A DNA stretch of 64,000 nt from Rhodocyclaceae bacterium (GTDB lineage Bacteria; Pseudomonadota; Gammaproteobacteria; Burkholderiales; Usitatibacteraceae): positions 1 to 64,000 of the forward strand of contig JADCJC010000031.1 in the NCBI GenBank assembly GCA_020247395.1, in the 5' to 3' direction. The position numbers and the translations under genes are program-made. Shown here piece after piece: positions 1-8,026 of this stretch. Each line of letters begins with the position of its first letter. Position 1 is the first letter of the stretch. The notes beneath the pieces are model-generated. The model had not been told where the DNA came from and ran no database searches. It saw only the letters and a list, made by a program, of their open reading frames with translations.

Positions 1-99
1 ATTTCGGACTCCTTCGGTTGATTGATCGCTGACTACCCACACCATATGAGCGCCAGCAGGCACCATGATGCCGTTCAAAAACGGGGGGAGTCCATCCCA
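1..99. other. Window edge; no gene resolved
   Basis: Short stretch downstream of the ABC permease. On the minus strand a reading frame beginning in the ATGA overlap with the permease stop, and a second frame with an ATG near position 66, both run off the window edge. Neither shows a signal peptide or a Shine-Dalgarno sequence. A HlyD-type membrane-fusion subunit would be expected next to such a transporter, but I cannot show one here. Confidence 0.3.
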
Positions 100-2478
100 T
101 CATTCACGGGTTTTAAGAACGGCAATGAGATCGAGATGTCTCAGTCGTCGCGCGACCAACAGGGCGGACAGCATGGCCGCCATGAGGGTTGTCGTTACCG
201 GGTAAGTGACGGCATTGACTCCGAAAACCAGTGGGATTCTGAACAGCTCCCGGTCAAAAATCGGCACCAGCGCCGCGCAGATGGCGTAGCCCATCGCCAT
301 GCCAACCGGTATTGCGAGCAGGGTCAGCAGCGCCTGCTCGCCCAACAGCATCACTACGATTTCACGGTGCGTAAAGCCGAGCACGCGGAGGCTGGCAAGT
401 TCGTTACCGCGTTCCGAGAGGGAAATGCGGACGCTGTTGTAGACCATGCCACCGATGATTACCGCAGCAAATAGCATCTCGACCAGACTTACCCGTAAAA
501 ACGCCCTGTCGATGATTTGTTTGACGCTGGCGACCATTGCTGAACGTATCGCGACGCTACTCACAGCGGGCATGCGCTTGAGATTGGCAAAGAGCGCCTC
601 CGCGTAAGCGGGATCCAACCGTAGCCAAACGCCTGAAATCAAATTGTCCTCACGCAACAGGTGCGCGAGCGCCCTGGCATCCATGTATGCAGCGATGCCG
701 ATAAGTTCGTCTGACAACCCTGCAACCACAACCTGCCGGATCGGGCGGGTGCCCTCCAACACCTCAAGTGTGATAGTGTCGCCGACGGTTACCCCAAGTA
801 TCTCGCCGAGTTTTCTGGTGAGCAACACGCCGTCTGTAGGCACTTTATTTACCCGCAGTCGGCTATCAATGATCTGGCGTAATTGCGTGTCATCGGCTAA
901 TCCGGTCAGTACAATTTGTTTACTCCGGTGTTCATGCCTCAGCCTAACTGGCGCGGCGCGAAACGGCTCGGCACGCAGCACGCCCGGTAATTGCCGGACG
1001 CCAAATATTGCACTTGCGGCGCGCGGCTCGTGGAACAGGATTGTGACATCGTCACGCTGGACCAGATCGAACTGTACCGTCATCATATGATCCACCGCGT
1101 CCAGCATGAATCGGGTCACCATCATCAGCCCGACTGCAATACCAATACCGAGCACCGTGAGTAGGGCCTTCCAAGGTTTTCGGGCGAGGTTTCGCAGAAT
1201 CATTCGCGCCGAGGTCGGCAGCCAAACGGCAACACCGGATCGCTCAAATACCCCGGCTCGAAAATTTGTTGGCGCTTCGGGGCGCATGGCCTCAGCAGGC
1301 GTAATGGCCGCTACTCTTTTTGCGGCGGCCGCCGCACCTGCACAGGCTGCTGTCAGATTTACCAATGCTGCCGCCAGTATCACCTCGGGGCTGACCACCA
1401 GTTCGAGTAGTGGGAAATGGAAGTATTCTTGGTAGAGATTGGTCACCAGTTGACCCAGATAAAGTCCGAGCAACAGACCGGGTAATAAGCCAGACAGCAC
1501 GGTGACAAGTGAAAACTTCAAGTAGTGCAGCGCCACGCTTGCGCTCGAGTAGCCGAATGCCTTTAGCAGGCCAATCTGCGTACGTTGCATGACCACTAGG
1601 CGGGAAAGTACGATGTAGATTAGGAAGACGGCAACGGCGAGGAATATTGCCGGTACATAAGTTGCTGATACCCTGATTTCTGCCAGTTCATCACTCAAAA
1701 AGCGGTTCGAGAGTTGATCCTTGCGGCCGTAAGCGTTAAGGCCGCCGTATGCAGATAGCAGCCGGTCAAGACCGGCAATGACCTCCGCCTCCTCCGCACC
1801 CTTGTTGAACGACTGCGGCGTGAGAGCCAGCGATACGTCATTGAAGGCACCCTGCATATTGAACGCAGCGGCAAGCGCCTCACGCCCCATCCACAACACG
1901 CCGAAGCGCCGATTGTCGGGAAACAACATTCCCTGTCCCACTTCATAAATGTATTCTGGTGAAAGCGCGATGCCGACCACGGTCAGCTCCCGCCAACGGC
2001 CATTTAGTATTGCGCCGAGCTTGTCGCCGACATCGAGTTTGTTAGCCCGCGCAAATACTTCGCTGATTAGCACCCCGTCGGGCTGCGACGCATCGATATA
2101 GCGTCCGCGCCGCAAATAGATATCGTTGATCATCGGCACCTGCCGTTCCGGAACTGACACCAACCGGCCGGAGGCCGGCTCCGCCAAGCCGGGGACATCA
2201 AGCGTGACATCGACGATCACGCGCGTCCGGACTTGCGCAACGCCGGGAAGCGCACCTATTACGCCAGCCAAACTCTCCGGTGCGCGCTTCAGGCTGGCAA
2301 AAACATCCGCAAAGCGGTAGCGGTCGTAATACTTTTCCTGGGTGGCCTTTAGCGAGAGATAGGCGCTGTGCATGCAGACCTGCGCCATTACGCCGCAGGC
2401 AACAACCAAGGCCGCTGCCGTCAATTGGCCGCGCAAATGCCAGAGGTCGCGCCAGAGAATCTTGCCAGTTGGTTTCAC
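100..2478 (-). CDS. ABC exporter permease with two FtsX-like domains
   Basis: A 792-residue inner-membrane permease of the FtsX/MacB/LolE superfamily. It begins with one membrane segment (about residues 17-38), followed by a periplasmic domain and a three-helix FtsX block (about 273-390). The pattern then repeats: a membrane segment near 437-460, a second periplasmic domain and a last FtsX block from about 668 to the C-terminus. This duplicated form is typical of long FtsX permeases that export lipids, lipoproteins, peptides or drugs together with an ATPase. It starts with GTG and overlaps the ATPase stop by four bases (GTGA), so the two are translationally coupled. The substrate cannot be read from the sequence. 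A periplasmic adaptor could lie to the left of the window. Confidence 0.9.
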   Translation of the reverse strand: MKPTGKILWRDLWHLRGQLTAAALVVACGVMAQVCMHSAYLSLKATQEKYYDRYRFADVFASLKRAPESLAGVIGALPGVAQVRTRVIVDVTLDVPGLAEPASGRLVSVPERQVPMINDIYLRRGRYIDASQPDGVLISEVFARANKLDVGDKLGAILNGRWRELTVVGIALSPEYIYEVGQGMLFPDNRRFGVLWMGREALAAAFNMQGAFNDVSLALTPQSFNKGAEEAEVIAGLDRLLSAYGGLNAYGRKDQLSNRFLSDELAEIRVSATYVPAIFLAVAVFLIYIVLSRLVVMQRTQIGLLKAFGYSSASVALHYLKFSLVTVLSGLLPGLLLGLYLGQLVTNLYQEYFHFPLLELVVSPEVILAAALVNLTAACAGAAAAAKRVAAITPAEAMRPEAPTNFRAGVFERSGVAVWLPTSARMILRNLARKPWKALLTVLGIGIAVGLMMVTRFMLDAVDHMMTVQFDLVQRDDVTILFHEPRAASAIFGVRQLPGVLRAEPFRAAPVRLRHEHRSKQIVLTGLADDTQLRQIIDSRLRVNKVPTDGVLLTRKLGEILGVTVGDTITLEVLEGTRPIRQVVVAGLSDELIGIAAYMDARALAHLLREDNLISGVWLRLDPAYAEALFANLKRMPAVSSVAIRSAMVASVKQIIDRAFLRVSLVEMLFAAVIIGGMVYNSVRISLSERGNELASLRVLGFTHREIVVMLLGEQALLTLLAIPVGMAMGYAICAALVPIFDRELFRIPLVFGVNAVTYPVTTTLMAAMLSALLVARRLRHLDLIAVLKTRE

Positions 2479-3230
2479 CAGGAAAATTCCGATGGTTGAA
2501 GCTTGACTTCGTTGCGGTGTACCTCAACGATTGCGCCGCTGCTGATACGAATGACACGGTCGGCCATGCCTGCGATTGCGGCATTGTGTGTAATGACGGC
2601 GGTTATCGTACCCAGTTCGCGGTTCACGAGCTGCAGCACCTCCAACACCAGCTTGCCGGTGGCATAGTCAAGCGCGCCGGTGGGCTCGTCGCAAAGCAGC
2701 ACATCGGGGCGCTTGGCAACGGCGCGTGCGATTGCAACGCGTTGCTGCTCACCACCCGACAGCTGGGACGGGAAGTGGTCGCGCCGGTGACCCAAGCCGA
2801 CCAAATTGAGCGCCTCGGTGGGATCGAGGGGATGTGCCGCAATTTCGGTCACCAATGCAACGTTTTCAAGCGCGGTGAGGCTGGGGATCAGATTGTAGAA
2901 CTGGAATACAAAGCCCACGTGTTCGCGTCGAAACAGCGTCAGCCGAGTGTCATCTGCGCGCGTCAAGTCATGGTCGCGATACAGCACTTCACCGCTGGTT
3001 GGCCGGTCGAGTCCGCCAAGGATGTTGAGCAGTGTGGATTTGCCACTACCGGATGCGCCCAACAACACGGCGAATTCGCCCTGGTAAAGGTCAAGCGTGA
3101 CCTCACGCAGTGCGTGGACCTCAACCTCGCCAACCCGGTAAACTTTGGAAACCTTGTGTACGTGAAATACTGAGCCGGTACTTTCCGCCGCAGTGGGGTT
3201 GGATTCTATGCCGCCAGACGGATGTATCAT
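2475..3230 (-). CDS. ABC transporter ATP-binding protein (MacB/LolD type)
   Basis: A 251-residue cytoplasmic ATPase that powers the FtsX-type permease encoded directly after it. Walker A is GASGSGKST at residues 58-66. The signature [14 protein letters not shown] and Walker B with DEPTGALD are intact, as is the switch His (VITHN). The GALD after Walker B is typical of the LolD/MacB/SalX group that pairs with FtsX permeases. The frame is open 96 bases further upstream, but I chose the ATG at 3230 because AGGAGG lies seven bases before it, and because the extra N-terminal residues do not resemble the family. It is the first gene of a two-gene operon, coupled by the GTGA overlap. Confidence 0.93.
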   Translation of the reverse strand: MIHPSGGIESNPTAAESTGSVFHVHKVSKVYRVGEVEVHALREVTLDLYQGEFAVLLGASGSGKSTLLNILGGLDRPTSGEVLYRDHDLTRADDTRLTLFRREHVGFVFQFYNLIPSLTALENVALVTEIAAHPLDPTEALNLVGLGHRRDHFPSQLSGGEQQRVAIARAVAKRPDVLLCDEPTGALDYATGKLVLEVLQLVNRELGTITAVITHNAAIAGMADRVIRISSGAIVEVHRNEVKLQPSEFSW

Positions 3231-3611
3231 CAACGCTCCTCCTATTCCTGCCAGACGATTAAACCCGTTAATAAGGGTCGGCTGGCAGCGCTCGGCAGTT
3301 GGTTGTCCTGTCGGAGATGCCAGCACTGTTTGAAAAGCATACGCTTGGGAAACTGGTAATTCAACCGGGCAAGTTGAAACACTACTTGGCTAAATGACCG
3401 GCGCGGCGACCGTGTGTTCGGCGCGGCGACCGTGTGTTCATGTGCAATAGATGCAGGCGGTTGCACCGTTGCAACGCTTTGGATCAGCTCGACGGTCGCC
3501 GCATGGTCATGGGGCGCGTGTTACGACGCGATACCGTTGGCGTCGGAGTTTTAAGTGGGATCTGTCGCACAACCTTGTAATCGGACGCGTATTTGCTAGT
3601 ATGTCAGCACA
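3231..3611. other. Divergent intergenic region
   Basis: About 380 bases between the leftward ABC exporter and the rightward DUF1190 lipoprotein gene. No coding frame is convincing. It holds an exact 20-base tandem duplication at 3401-3440. Near the right end, TTGTAA (3575-3580) and TAGTAT (3597-3602), 16 bases apart, could form a promoter. If used, transcription would start almost at the lipoprotein ATG (3612), giving a leaderless or nearly leaderless message. Confidence 0.4.
3401..3440. repeat. 20-bp perfect tandem duplication
   Basis: The unit gcgcggcgaccgtgtgttcg occurs twice head to tail (3401-3420 and 3421-3440; the last base differs in the second copy). It lies in the non-coding divergent region upstream of the ABC exporter. 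It could be a polymerase-slippage product or a doubled protein-binding site; nothing in the sequence decides between these. Confidence 0.85.
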
Positions 3612-3956
3612 ATGTCTAATTCTCGTAGATCCAGTTCACAGGTCAACTTGGTGTTAATCAGCGCCGCAGCGGTGGCGACCTTGGTCGGCTGCGCGCAAGA
3701 GCAAACGCGGCGGGATGTATATGCTAACAAGGAAGACTGTCTGGCGGATTGGGGAAATTCGGCGGCGGACTGCGAACCCGCGTATGACCACCCGCATTCA
3801 CGTGGGGCAAGTACCGCCTACTACGGCCGCCCCTACGTTTATCGCGATAGTGCGGGATCGCCCTCCCGCACCGGTAAGACCATTGGATCAAGCGCCACCA
3901 CTTCGCGCGGCGGCTTTGGCTCTAGCGGGAAGTCCGCGTCGAGTAGCGGCGGATGA
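3612..3956 (+). CDS. YgiB/YjfM-like (DUF1190) lipoprotein
   Basis: A 114-residue predicted lipoprotein. A short basic N-terminus and a hydrophobic stretch end in the lipobox LVGC (Cys at residue 27). The mature part starts with a segment carrying YANKEDCLADWG and a second Cys, which resembles the DUF1190 family (E. coli YgiB/YjfM), followed by a Ser/Gly-rich tail. Support also comes from context: E. coli keeps DUF1190 genes beside YgiC/YjfC ATP-grasp genes and a DUF350 gene (yjfL-yjfM-yjfC), and the same partners follow here. Molecular function is unknown. It overlaps the next gene by four bases (ATGA). The upstream Shine-Dalgarno sequence is poor, and a leaderless start is possible. Confidence 0.75.
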   Translation: MSNSRRSSSQVNLVLISAAAVATLVGCAQEQTRRDVYANKEDCLADWGNSAADCEPAYDHPHSRGASTAYYGRPYVYRDSAGSPSRTGKTIGSSATTSRGGFGSSGKSASSSGG

Positions 3957-4471
3957 CCGCAGTCGAAATACTGTCGAAGTTCAACGACAATGATCGGATC
4001 GCGCTGGCCGGATTGCTTCGGGATGCTGTTGAAAACGGTGCCTCCGTTGGCTACCTGATGCCCATTGATGAGGCGGACATTAGCGCTTTCTGGGCGGGCA
4101 TCGCCAAGGATGTGGTTGAAGGTAGCCGGGTGCTTTTGGTTGTTCGACAGAGCGAACAGATTGTCGGTACAGTGCAGCTCGAATTCGCGGGTAAACCGAA
4201 CGGGCGCCACCGTGCGGAAATCCAAAAAATGTTGGTGCACTCCACTCAGCGCAGAAAAGGTCTGGGACGGCAGTTGATGATGGCTGCCGAGGCATGCGCC
4301 GAGTCACGGGGCCGATCTCTGTTGGTGCTAGACGCCGAAACCGGCGGCGCCGGACAACAACTCTATGGCTCGTTGGGGTTCATCGTGGCGGGGGAGATCC
4401 CCAATTTCGCGATCGGCACCAATGGTGGTTGGACATCTACAACGTACATGTACAAGTTGCTTAGCGGCTAA
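3953..4471 (+). CDS. GNAT-family N-acetyltransferase
   Basis: A 172-residue cytoplasmic acetyltransferase of the Gcn5-related superfamily. The acetyl-CoA-binding motif A is clear: the strand IQKMLVHSTQRRKGLGRQLM gives the Q/RxxGxG/A loop, followed by AAEACAESRG and LVLDAETGG, the usual core strand order. The length fits a single GNAT domain. The acceptor cannot be deduced. It sits between the DUF1190 lipoprotein (ATGA overlap) and the ATP-grasp enzyme, places that are normally adjacent in the related E. coli loci, so it may modify a polyamine or peptide product of this module. That link is inference. Its stop codon overlaps an ATG (TAATG) that starts the degenerate first copy of the next gene. 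Confidence 0.88.
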   Translation: MTAVEILSKFNDNDRIALAGLLRDAVENGASVGYLMPIDEADISAFWAGIAKDVVEGSRVLLVVRQSEQIVGTVQLEFAGKPNGRHRAEIQKMLVHSTQRRKGLGRQLMMAAEACAESRGRSLLVLDAETGGAGQQLYGSLGFIVAGEIPNFAIGTNGGWTSTTYMYKLLSG

Positions 4472-4596
4472 TGCAACGTGAACCCCTAATCCCGCGCCTA
4501 GACTGGCCTCAAAAAATGGAAGAGGTAGGCTTTTCTTTTAGTTTCGGCCGACCTTGCGGTCTTAACTTGGGTCACCCCCAAGTTAGCCTTCACTGA
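4471..4596 (+). pseudogene. Truncated duplicate of the 5' end of the ATP-grasp gene
   Basis: An ATG overlapping the GNAT stop (TAATG) begins a 41-residue frame whose first 23 codons match the start of the gene at 4621 (both contain DWPQKMEEVGFSF). The two copies start exactly 150 bases apart. They differ at about ten bases, and six of the eight changed codons are synonymous. After codon 23 the first copy loses similarity and stops at TGA. It looks like a remnant of the original, translationally coupled start, separated from the intact gene by an inserted palindromic segment. It might still be translated as a leader peptide. Confidence 0.7.
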
Positions 4597-4606
4597 AAGA
4601 AAAGCC
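4528..4606. repeat. Nested inverted repeat between the duplicated gene starts
   Basis: Outer arms at 4528-4542 and 4592-4606 (GGCTTTTCTTTTAGT against ACTGAAAGAAAAGCC, one mismatch) enclose an inner perfect hairpin with nine-base arms at 4563-4571 and 4577-4585 (TAACTTGGG / CCCAAGTTA). The outer arm is itself part of the duplicated coding segment. The structure would form a long hairpin in the mRNA just before the ATP-grasp start at 4621, and may reduce or regulate its translation. Confidence 0.75.
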
Positions 4607-4620
4607 CACCACCAAGACCC

Positions 4621-5760
4621 ATGCAACGCGAACTCTTGATCCCTCGACCCGACTGGCCTCAAAAAATGGAGGAGGTGGGCTTTTCTTTTCATTCCATTGA
4701 CGGCATCTACTGGGACGAGCGTGCCTGTTATCACCTCACCATGGGTGAAGTCGACATGCTCGAGCTGGTGACCAACGAACTGCATGCAATGTGTATCCAA
4801 GCGGCGCAGCGCGTGATTGATCGCGCCCTCTTTGACCAGTTCGCGATACCACCAGAGTTCGTGCCGGTCGTCGTTGATTCGTGGAATAACGACGAGCCGA
4901 CGTTGTTCGGACGGTTCGATTTTTCGTGGGATGGAAAGTCGCCGCCGAAGATGCTCGAATACAACGCTGATACGCCGACATCTTTGATCGAAGCAAGCGT
5001 TGCACAGTGGTACTGGCTGCAAGATTTTAAGAAAGGCGCTGACCAGTTCAACAGTATTCATGAGCGACTAATCACGCGCTGGCGGAAAATTGCCACCGAG
5101 ACGGGCATCACGAGCCTTCACATGGCGTGTGCCGGGGAAAGCGAAGAAGATGTCGGTAATCTCGATTACATGTGTGACGTTGCGACTCAGGCTGGGCTCA
5201 CTCCGCACTTCATCGACATCAATCAGCTCGGCTGGGATGCGGTCGGCAAACGTTTTGTCGATGACCGGGATTACGAAATCGCGGCATTGTTCAAACTCTA
5301 TCCTTGGGAGTGGATGGCGCGCGAAGCGTTTGGGCGCAACATCGCGTCGTCAAGCACCAAGTTCTTCGAGCCCGCTTGGAAAATGTTGTTGTCCAACAAA
5401 GCCATCCTGCCGGTCTTGTGGGAGATGTTTCCTGATCATCCCAATTTGCTGCCCGCATTTTTTGCGCCGCAAAAATTCACCGGTGACTTTGTCAAAAAAC
5501 CATTGTTGTCACGCGAAGGTGCCAATATCAACATCCACGCCGCAAGCGGGGAGGTGTCGACTGGTGGCGAATATGGCGAAGAAGGGTACGTCTACCAGGC
5601 CCATCATCCGTTGCCAAACTTTGCGGTGAACGGGGAGAACAACTATATGGTCGTCGGGAGCTGGATCATCGGTGACGAAGCGGCTGGTATCGGTATCCGA
5701 GAAGACGAGTCGCCGATTACCAAAAACACTAGCCGATTTTTGCCGCATTATTTTGTCTGA
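4621..5760 (+). CDS. Glutathionylspermidine synthase-like ATP-grasp protein (YgiC/YjfC)
   Basis: A 379-residue cytoplasmic enzyme matching the C-terminal synthetase domain of glutathionylspermidine synthase; E. coli YgiC and YjfC have about the same length and also lack the amidase domain. Visible family motifs are MLEYNADTPTSLIEA (about residues 104-118), the ATP-grasp lysine strand KKPLLSREGANI (about 295-306), and the C-terminal block GSWIIGDEAAGIGIREDES with SRFLPHYF at the end. Such proteins ligate a peptide carboxylate to an amine using ATP; the true substrate of the YgiC group is unresolved. The gene follows a damaged copy of its own 5' end and a hairpin, and has no clear Shine-Dalgarno sequence. 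DUF1190 and DUF350 partners flank it. Confidence 0.88.
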   Translation: MQRELLIPRPDWPQKMEEVGFSFHSIDGIYWDERACYHLTMGEVDMLELVTNELHAMCIQAAQRVIDRALFDQFAIPPEFVPVVVDSWNNDEPTLFGRFDFSWDGKSPPKMLEYNADTPTSLIEASVAQWYWLQDFKKGADQFNSIHERLITRWRKIATETGITSLHMACAGESEEDVGNLDYMCDVATQAGLTPHFIDINQLGWDAVGKRFVDDRDYEIAALFKLYPWEWMAREAFGRNIASSSTKFFEPAWKMLLSNKAILPVLWEMFPDHPNLLPAFFAPQKFTGDFVKKPLLSREGANINIHAASGEVSTGGEYGEEGYVYQAHHPLPNFAVNGENNYMVVGSWIIGDEAAGIGIREDESPITKNTSRFLPHYFV

Positions 5761-5790
5761 ATGAATTTTTTGATTGTTTGAGAGGTCTCT

Positions 5791-6207
5791 ATGGCGCGTT
5801 ATCAGCTGCTGGAATCGTTTGCTGGATTCGATGACTTTCTGATCTATCTCGGCATCGCGGCGGTCTTGCTCGCGGTGTTTGTGTCCGTCTACGTGCGTAT
5901 CACCCCTTACCGCGAAATGGCGCTGATTCGCGACGGCAATATGGCGGCCGCATTCAGCCTTTCGGGAACCATCTTCGGTATGGTGCTGCCGCTCTCTTCG
6001 GCGGTGAAGAACAGTATCAACCTGATTGATCTCGCGGTCTGGTGCACGATTGCCCTGGGGGTGCAACTTATCGTCTTTGTTATTGCGCGCATTGCGCTGC
6101 CGAATATTGTTCAAGACATTCCGGCCGGCAAACAAGCTTCTGGAATTTTTTTGGGCGCGATTTCGATCGCCGCCGGCTTGCTAAATGCTGCGGCGATGAG
6201 TTACTAG
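5791..6207 (+). CDS. DUF350 membrane protein (YjfL-like)
   Basis: A 138-residue inner-membrane protein with four predicted helices (about residues 12-38, 50-70, 78-100 and 112-136), the usual size and layout of DUF350/YjfL proteins. Between helices one and two it has the conserved-looking segment TPYREMALIRDGNMAAAFSLSGTIFG. It starts with ATG after a GAGAGG-type Shine-Dalgarno sequence, 30 bases downstream of the ATP-grasp gene, and is the last gene of the module. Its stop overlaps the convergent inositol-monophosphatase gene by four bases. Function is unknown; co-occurrence with YgiB/YgiC-type genes is the main clue. Confidence 0.85.
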   Translation: MARYQLLESFAGFDDFLIYLGIAAVLLAVFVSVYVRITPYREMALIRDGNMAAAFSLSGTIFGMVLPLSSAVKNSINLIDLAVWCTIALGVQLIVFVIARIALPNIVQDIPAGKQASGIFLGAISIAAGLLNAAAMSY

Positions 6208-7052
6208 TAATGCATCCTCACCCAGCTGTTCCACTCATCGAATAACCTTGGGTGGCGTGCGGCGACGACGGATTGTTCCCACATGGCGTCGGCGTCGTGG
6301 GTACGCCAGTAATCTTCGTGGTCAAGCGTGGCGACACGGCCGCCTGCTTCTTCGAGAATGAGTGCGCCGGCGGCATAGTCCCACGGGCGTTCCCCCGCGT
6401 GCAGAAAGATATCAACTCGCCCGGCGGCAAGATGGCACCACTGTAGAACCGAGGCGCCGCTTTGACCAACTTTTCGGCAGGGCGACTTCGCGCGCAAGGC
6501 AGACTGTAGGCGACCGAGTCGTTTGACGCGGCCAATTTCGAGATGAGCTTCGCCCAAACGTACTGCCGGCTGTGGTTTGAGCCTGCGCGCTAAGCCGCAT
6601 TTGTCGATAACCGTCGCACCGCAGTTTTGCGCTGCATAGAAAAGCTCATCCAGATTCGGATCGTAGACCAAACCAAGCACACTTCGGCGTCGATGCATGA
6701 GCGCGACGGAGATACCAAAGTACTTTCTGCCCGCCGCAAAATTGACCGTGCCATCCAAGGGGTCAACACACCAAAACCATTCCGCTTGTTGCCAGATGTG
6801 TTGCTGCTCCGTCGGGTCCATCTCCTCACCGAGCACAGGATAATTGGCAATCTGCGGTAGCGCAGTCGCAAGCGCCGCTTCGACGGCGCGATCGGCTGCG
6901 GTCACCACGGTGCCATCGTGTTTCTTCTCTGCCGCGACCCTTTGAAAACGCGGCATCAATTCGCTTGCCGACACCTCGCGCACTAAAAGTGCGGTAGGTT
7001 CAATCAGAGACGAAAATGCAAACCCCAGCATTGGCGCGGTGTTTGACGGCAT
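6204..7052 (-). CDS. Inositol monophosphatase family protein
   Basis: About 282 residues, a metal-dependent sugar/inositol phosphatase-fold enzyme. The family's metal site is visible: the GEEMDP segment after ADRAVEAAL (first acidic motif), then WFWCVDPLDGTVNFAAG (the DPLDGT motif), and near the C-terminus RPWDYAAGALILEEAGG (the WDxAAG motif). Substrate could be inositol-1-phosphate, PAP or fructose-1,6-bisphosphate; the sequence does not decide. The frame is open to an ATG at 7109, and another ATG lies at 7031. No start has a good Shine-Dalgarno sequence, so the N-terminus is uncertain. Divergent from rsmE. Confidence 0.88.
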   Translation of the reverse strand: MPSNTAPMLGFAFSSLIEPTALLVREVSASELMPRFQRVAAEKKHDGTVVTAADRAVEAALATALPQIANYPVLGEEMDPTEQQHIWQQAEWFWCVDPLDGTVNFAAGRKYFGISVALMHRRRSVLGLVYDPNLDELFYAAQNCGATVIDKCGLARRLKPQPAVRLGEAHLEIGRVKRLGRLQSALRAKSPCRKVGQSGASVLQWCHLAAGRVDIFLHAGERPWDYAAGALILEEAGGRVATLDHEDYWRTHDADAMWEQSVVAARHPRLFDEWNSWVRMHY

Positions 7053-7118
7053 TTTGGCCGGCGAGGCCGTCTGAAGGTGAGTTTGTGCGGAAATGCGGAG
7101 AGGCGGCATGGAGGCGCT

Positions 7119-7913
7119 ATGATACTCGCCAGTCCAAGTTTCGGTTCACGATATATGCCGCCACGTTTTTTTTCCTCCGCGCCATTGCCACGCGCCAATT
7201 TCCCGGCGACCTACACACTCGACTCTGCCGCCGCGCAGCATATTCGGGTGCTGCGTTTATCAGTGGGCGAGGCGCTGACGCTGTTTGACGGTGCAGCCAC
7301 TGAGCCGCATGGAGAAGCCGCAGCGGTCATCACTGCCATCGACAAAAAATCGGTGGAGGTCGAAATCTCGATGTGGCGCTCGCGCTCGACCGAGTCGCCG
7401 GTTGATGTTGCCCTCATTCAGGCGTTGGCCGTTGGCGACAAGATGGATTTCATCGTACAAAAGGCGGTGGAACTGGGTGCCACCGAAATCGTTCCGCTGC
7501 GCACGGCGAGGGTCACATTGAAGTTAGACGCCGCGCGTGCGGAGAAGCGTGTGGCGCACTGGAATGCAGTGGCGATATCTGCTTGTGAGCAGTGCGGGCG
7601 GAACCGTGTGCCGGGAGTTACCGATGTCCGGTCACTCGAGGCTGCGCTCGCCACGACCGGCGAACAAGGGCGGAGCACGGCCATGTTGCACCCCGAGGGG
7701 GGAATCCCACTCTTGAGCTGGGCGGCACGAGAGCCAAGCGCGCCGCTCTCTCTATTGATTGGCCCGGAGGGCGGATTTACCGATCATGAAATCGCGCAGG
7801 CCGTTGCGCTCGGCGCGACTAAAGTCACCCTTGGGCCACGCGTGTTGCGCACCGAGACGGCGGGGCTCGCGGCACTCGCCGCAATCCAGGCCATATTGGG
7901 CGACCTTCGCTGA
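7119..7913 (+). CDS. rsmE: 16S rRNA (uracil-1498-N3)-methyltransferase RsmE
   Basis: A SPOUT-class methyltransferase that methylates U1498 of 16S rRNA using S-adenosylmethionine. An N-terminal PUA-like domain (HIRVLRLSVGEALTLFDG) is followed by the knotted SAM-binding domain with DFIVQKAVELGATEIVPL, LLIGPEGGFTDHEI (SAM loop) and VTLGPRVLRTETAGLAAL, all hallmark RsmE motifs. The start at 7119 is preceded by GGAGG at short spacing and gives 264 residues; family alignment would instead favour the ATG at 7155 (protein beginning MPPRFF). Divergent from the phosphatase gene. Confidence 0.95.
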   Translation: MILASPSFGSRYMPPRFFSSAPLPRANFPATYTLDSAAAQHIRVLRLSVGEALTLFDGAATEPHGEAAAVITAIDKKSVEVEISMWRSRSTESPVDVALIQALAVGDKMDFIVQKAVELGATEIVPLRTARVTLKLDAARAEKRVAHWNAVAISACEQCGRNRVPGVTDVRSLEAALATTGEQGRSTAMLHPEGGIPLLSWAAREPSAPLSLLIGPEGGFTDHEIAQAVALGATKVTLGPRVLRTETAGLAALAAIQAILGDLR

Positions 7914-7987
7914 TAGAATTTGCTCCTGCTTTGCGGTTTGTTGTCAAAAATCGCAAGGCTTTGCCATCGATTTTTACCTGACTGAAT

Positions 7988-8017
7988 CGCTTGAAAGTAG
8001 GTCTGACCTTTCAAGCG
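7988..8017. promoter_or_regulatory. Perfect inverted repeat upstream of argA
   Basis: Ten-base perfect arms, CGCTTGAAAG at 7988-7997 and CTTTCAAGCG at 8008-8017, with a ten-base loop. The repeat ends nine bases before the argA ATG (8027). In RNA it would occlude the ribosome-binding region; in DNA it could be an operator. It does not match the ArgR box. No regulator can be named. Confidence 0.6.
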
Positions 8018-8026
8018 TACAAATAT

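Noticed and set aside
22..474. Plus-strand open frame across the window edge and the permease 3' end
   Set aside because: It is antisense to the conserved C-terminal part of the ABC permease and has no family resemblance or ribosome-binding site.
2280..3173. 297-codon plus-strand frame
   Set aside because: It lies antisense to the permease start and the ATPase, whose Walker motifs are clear. The translated sequence has no recognisable domain.
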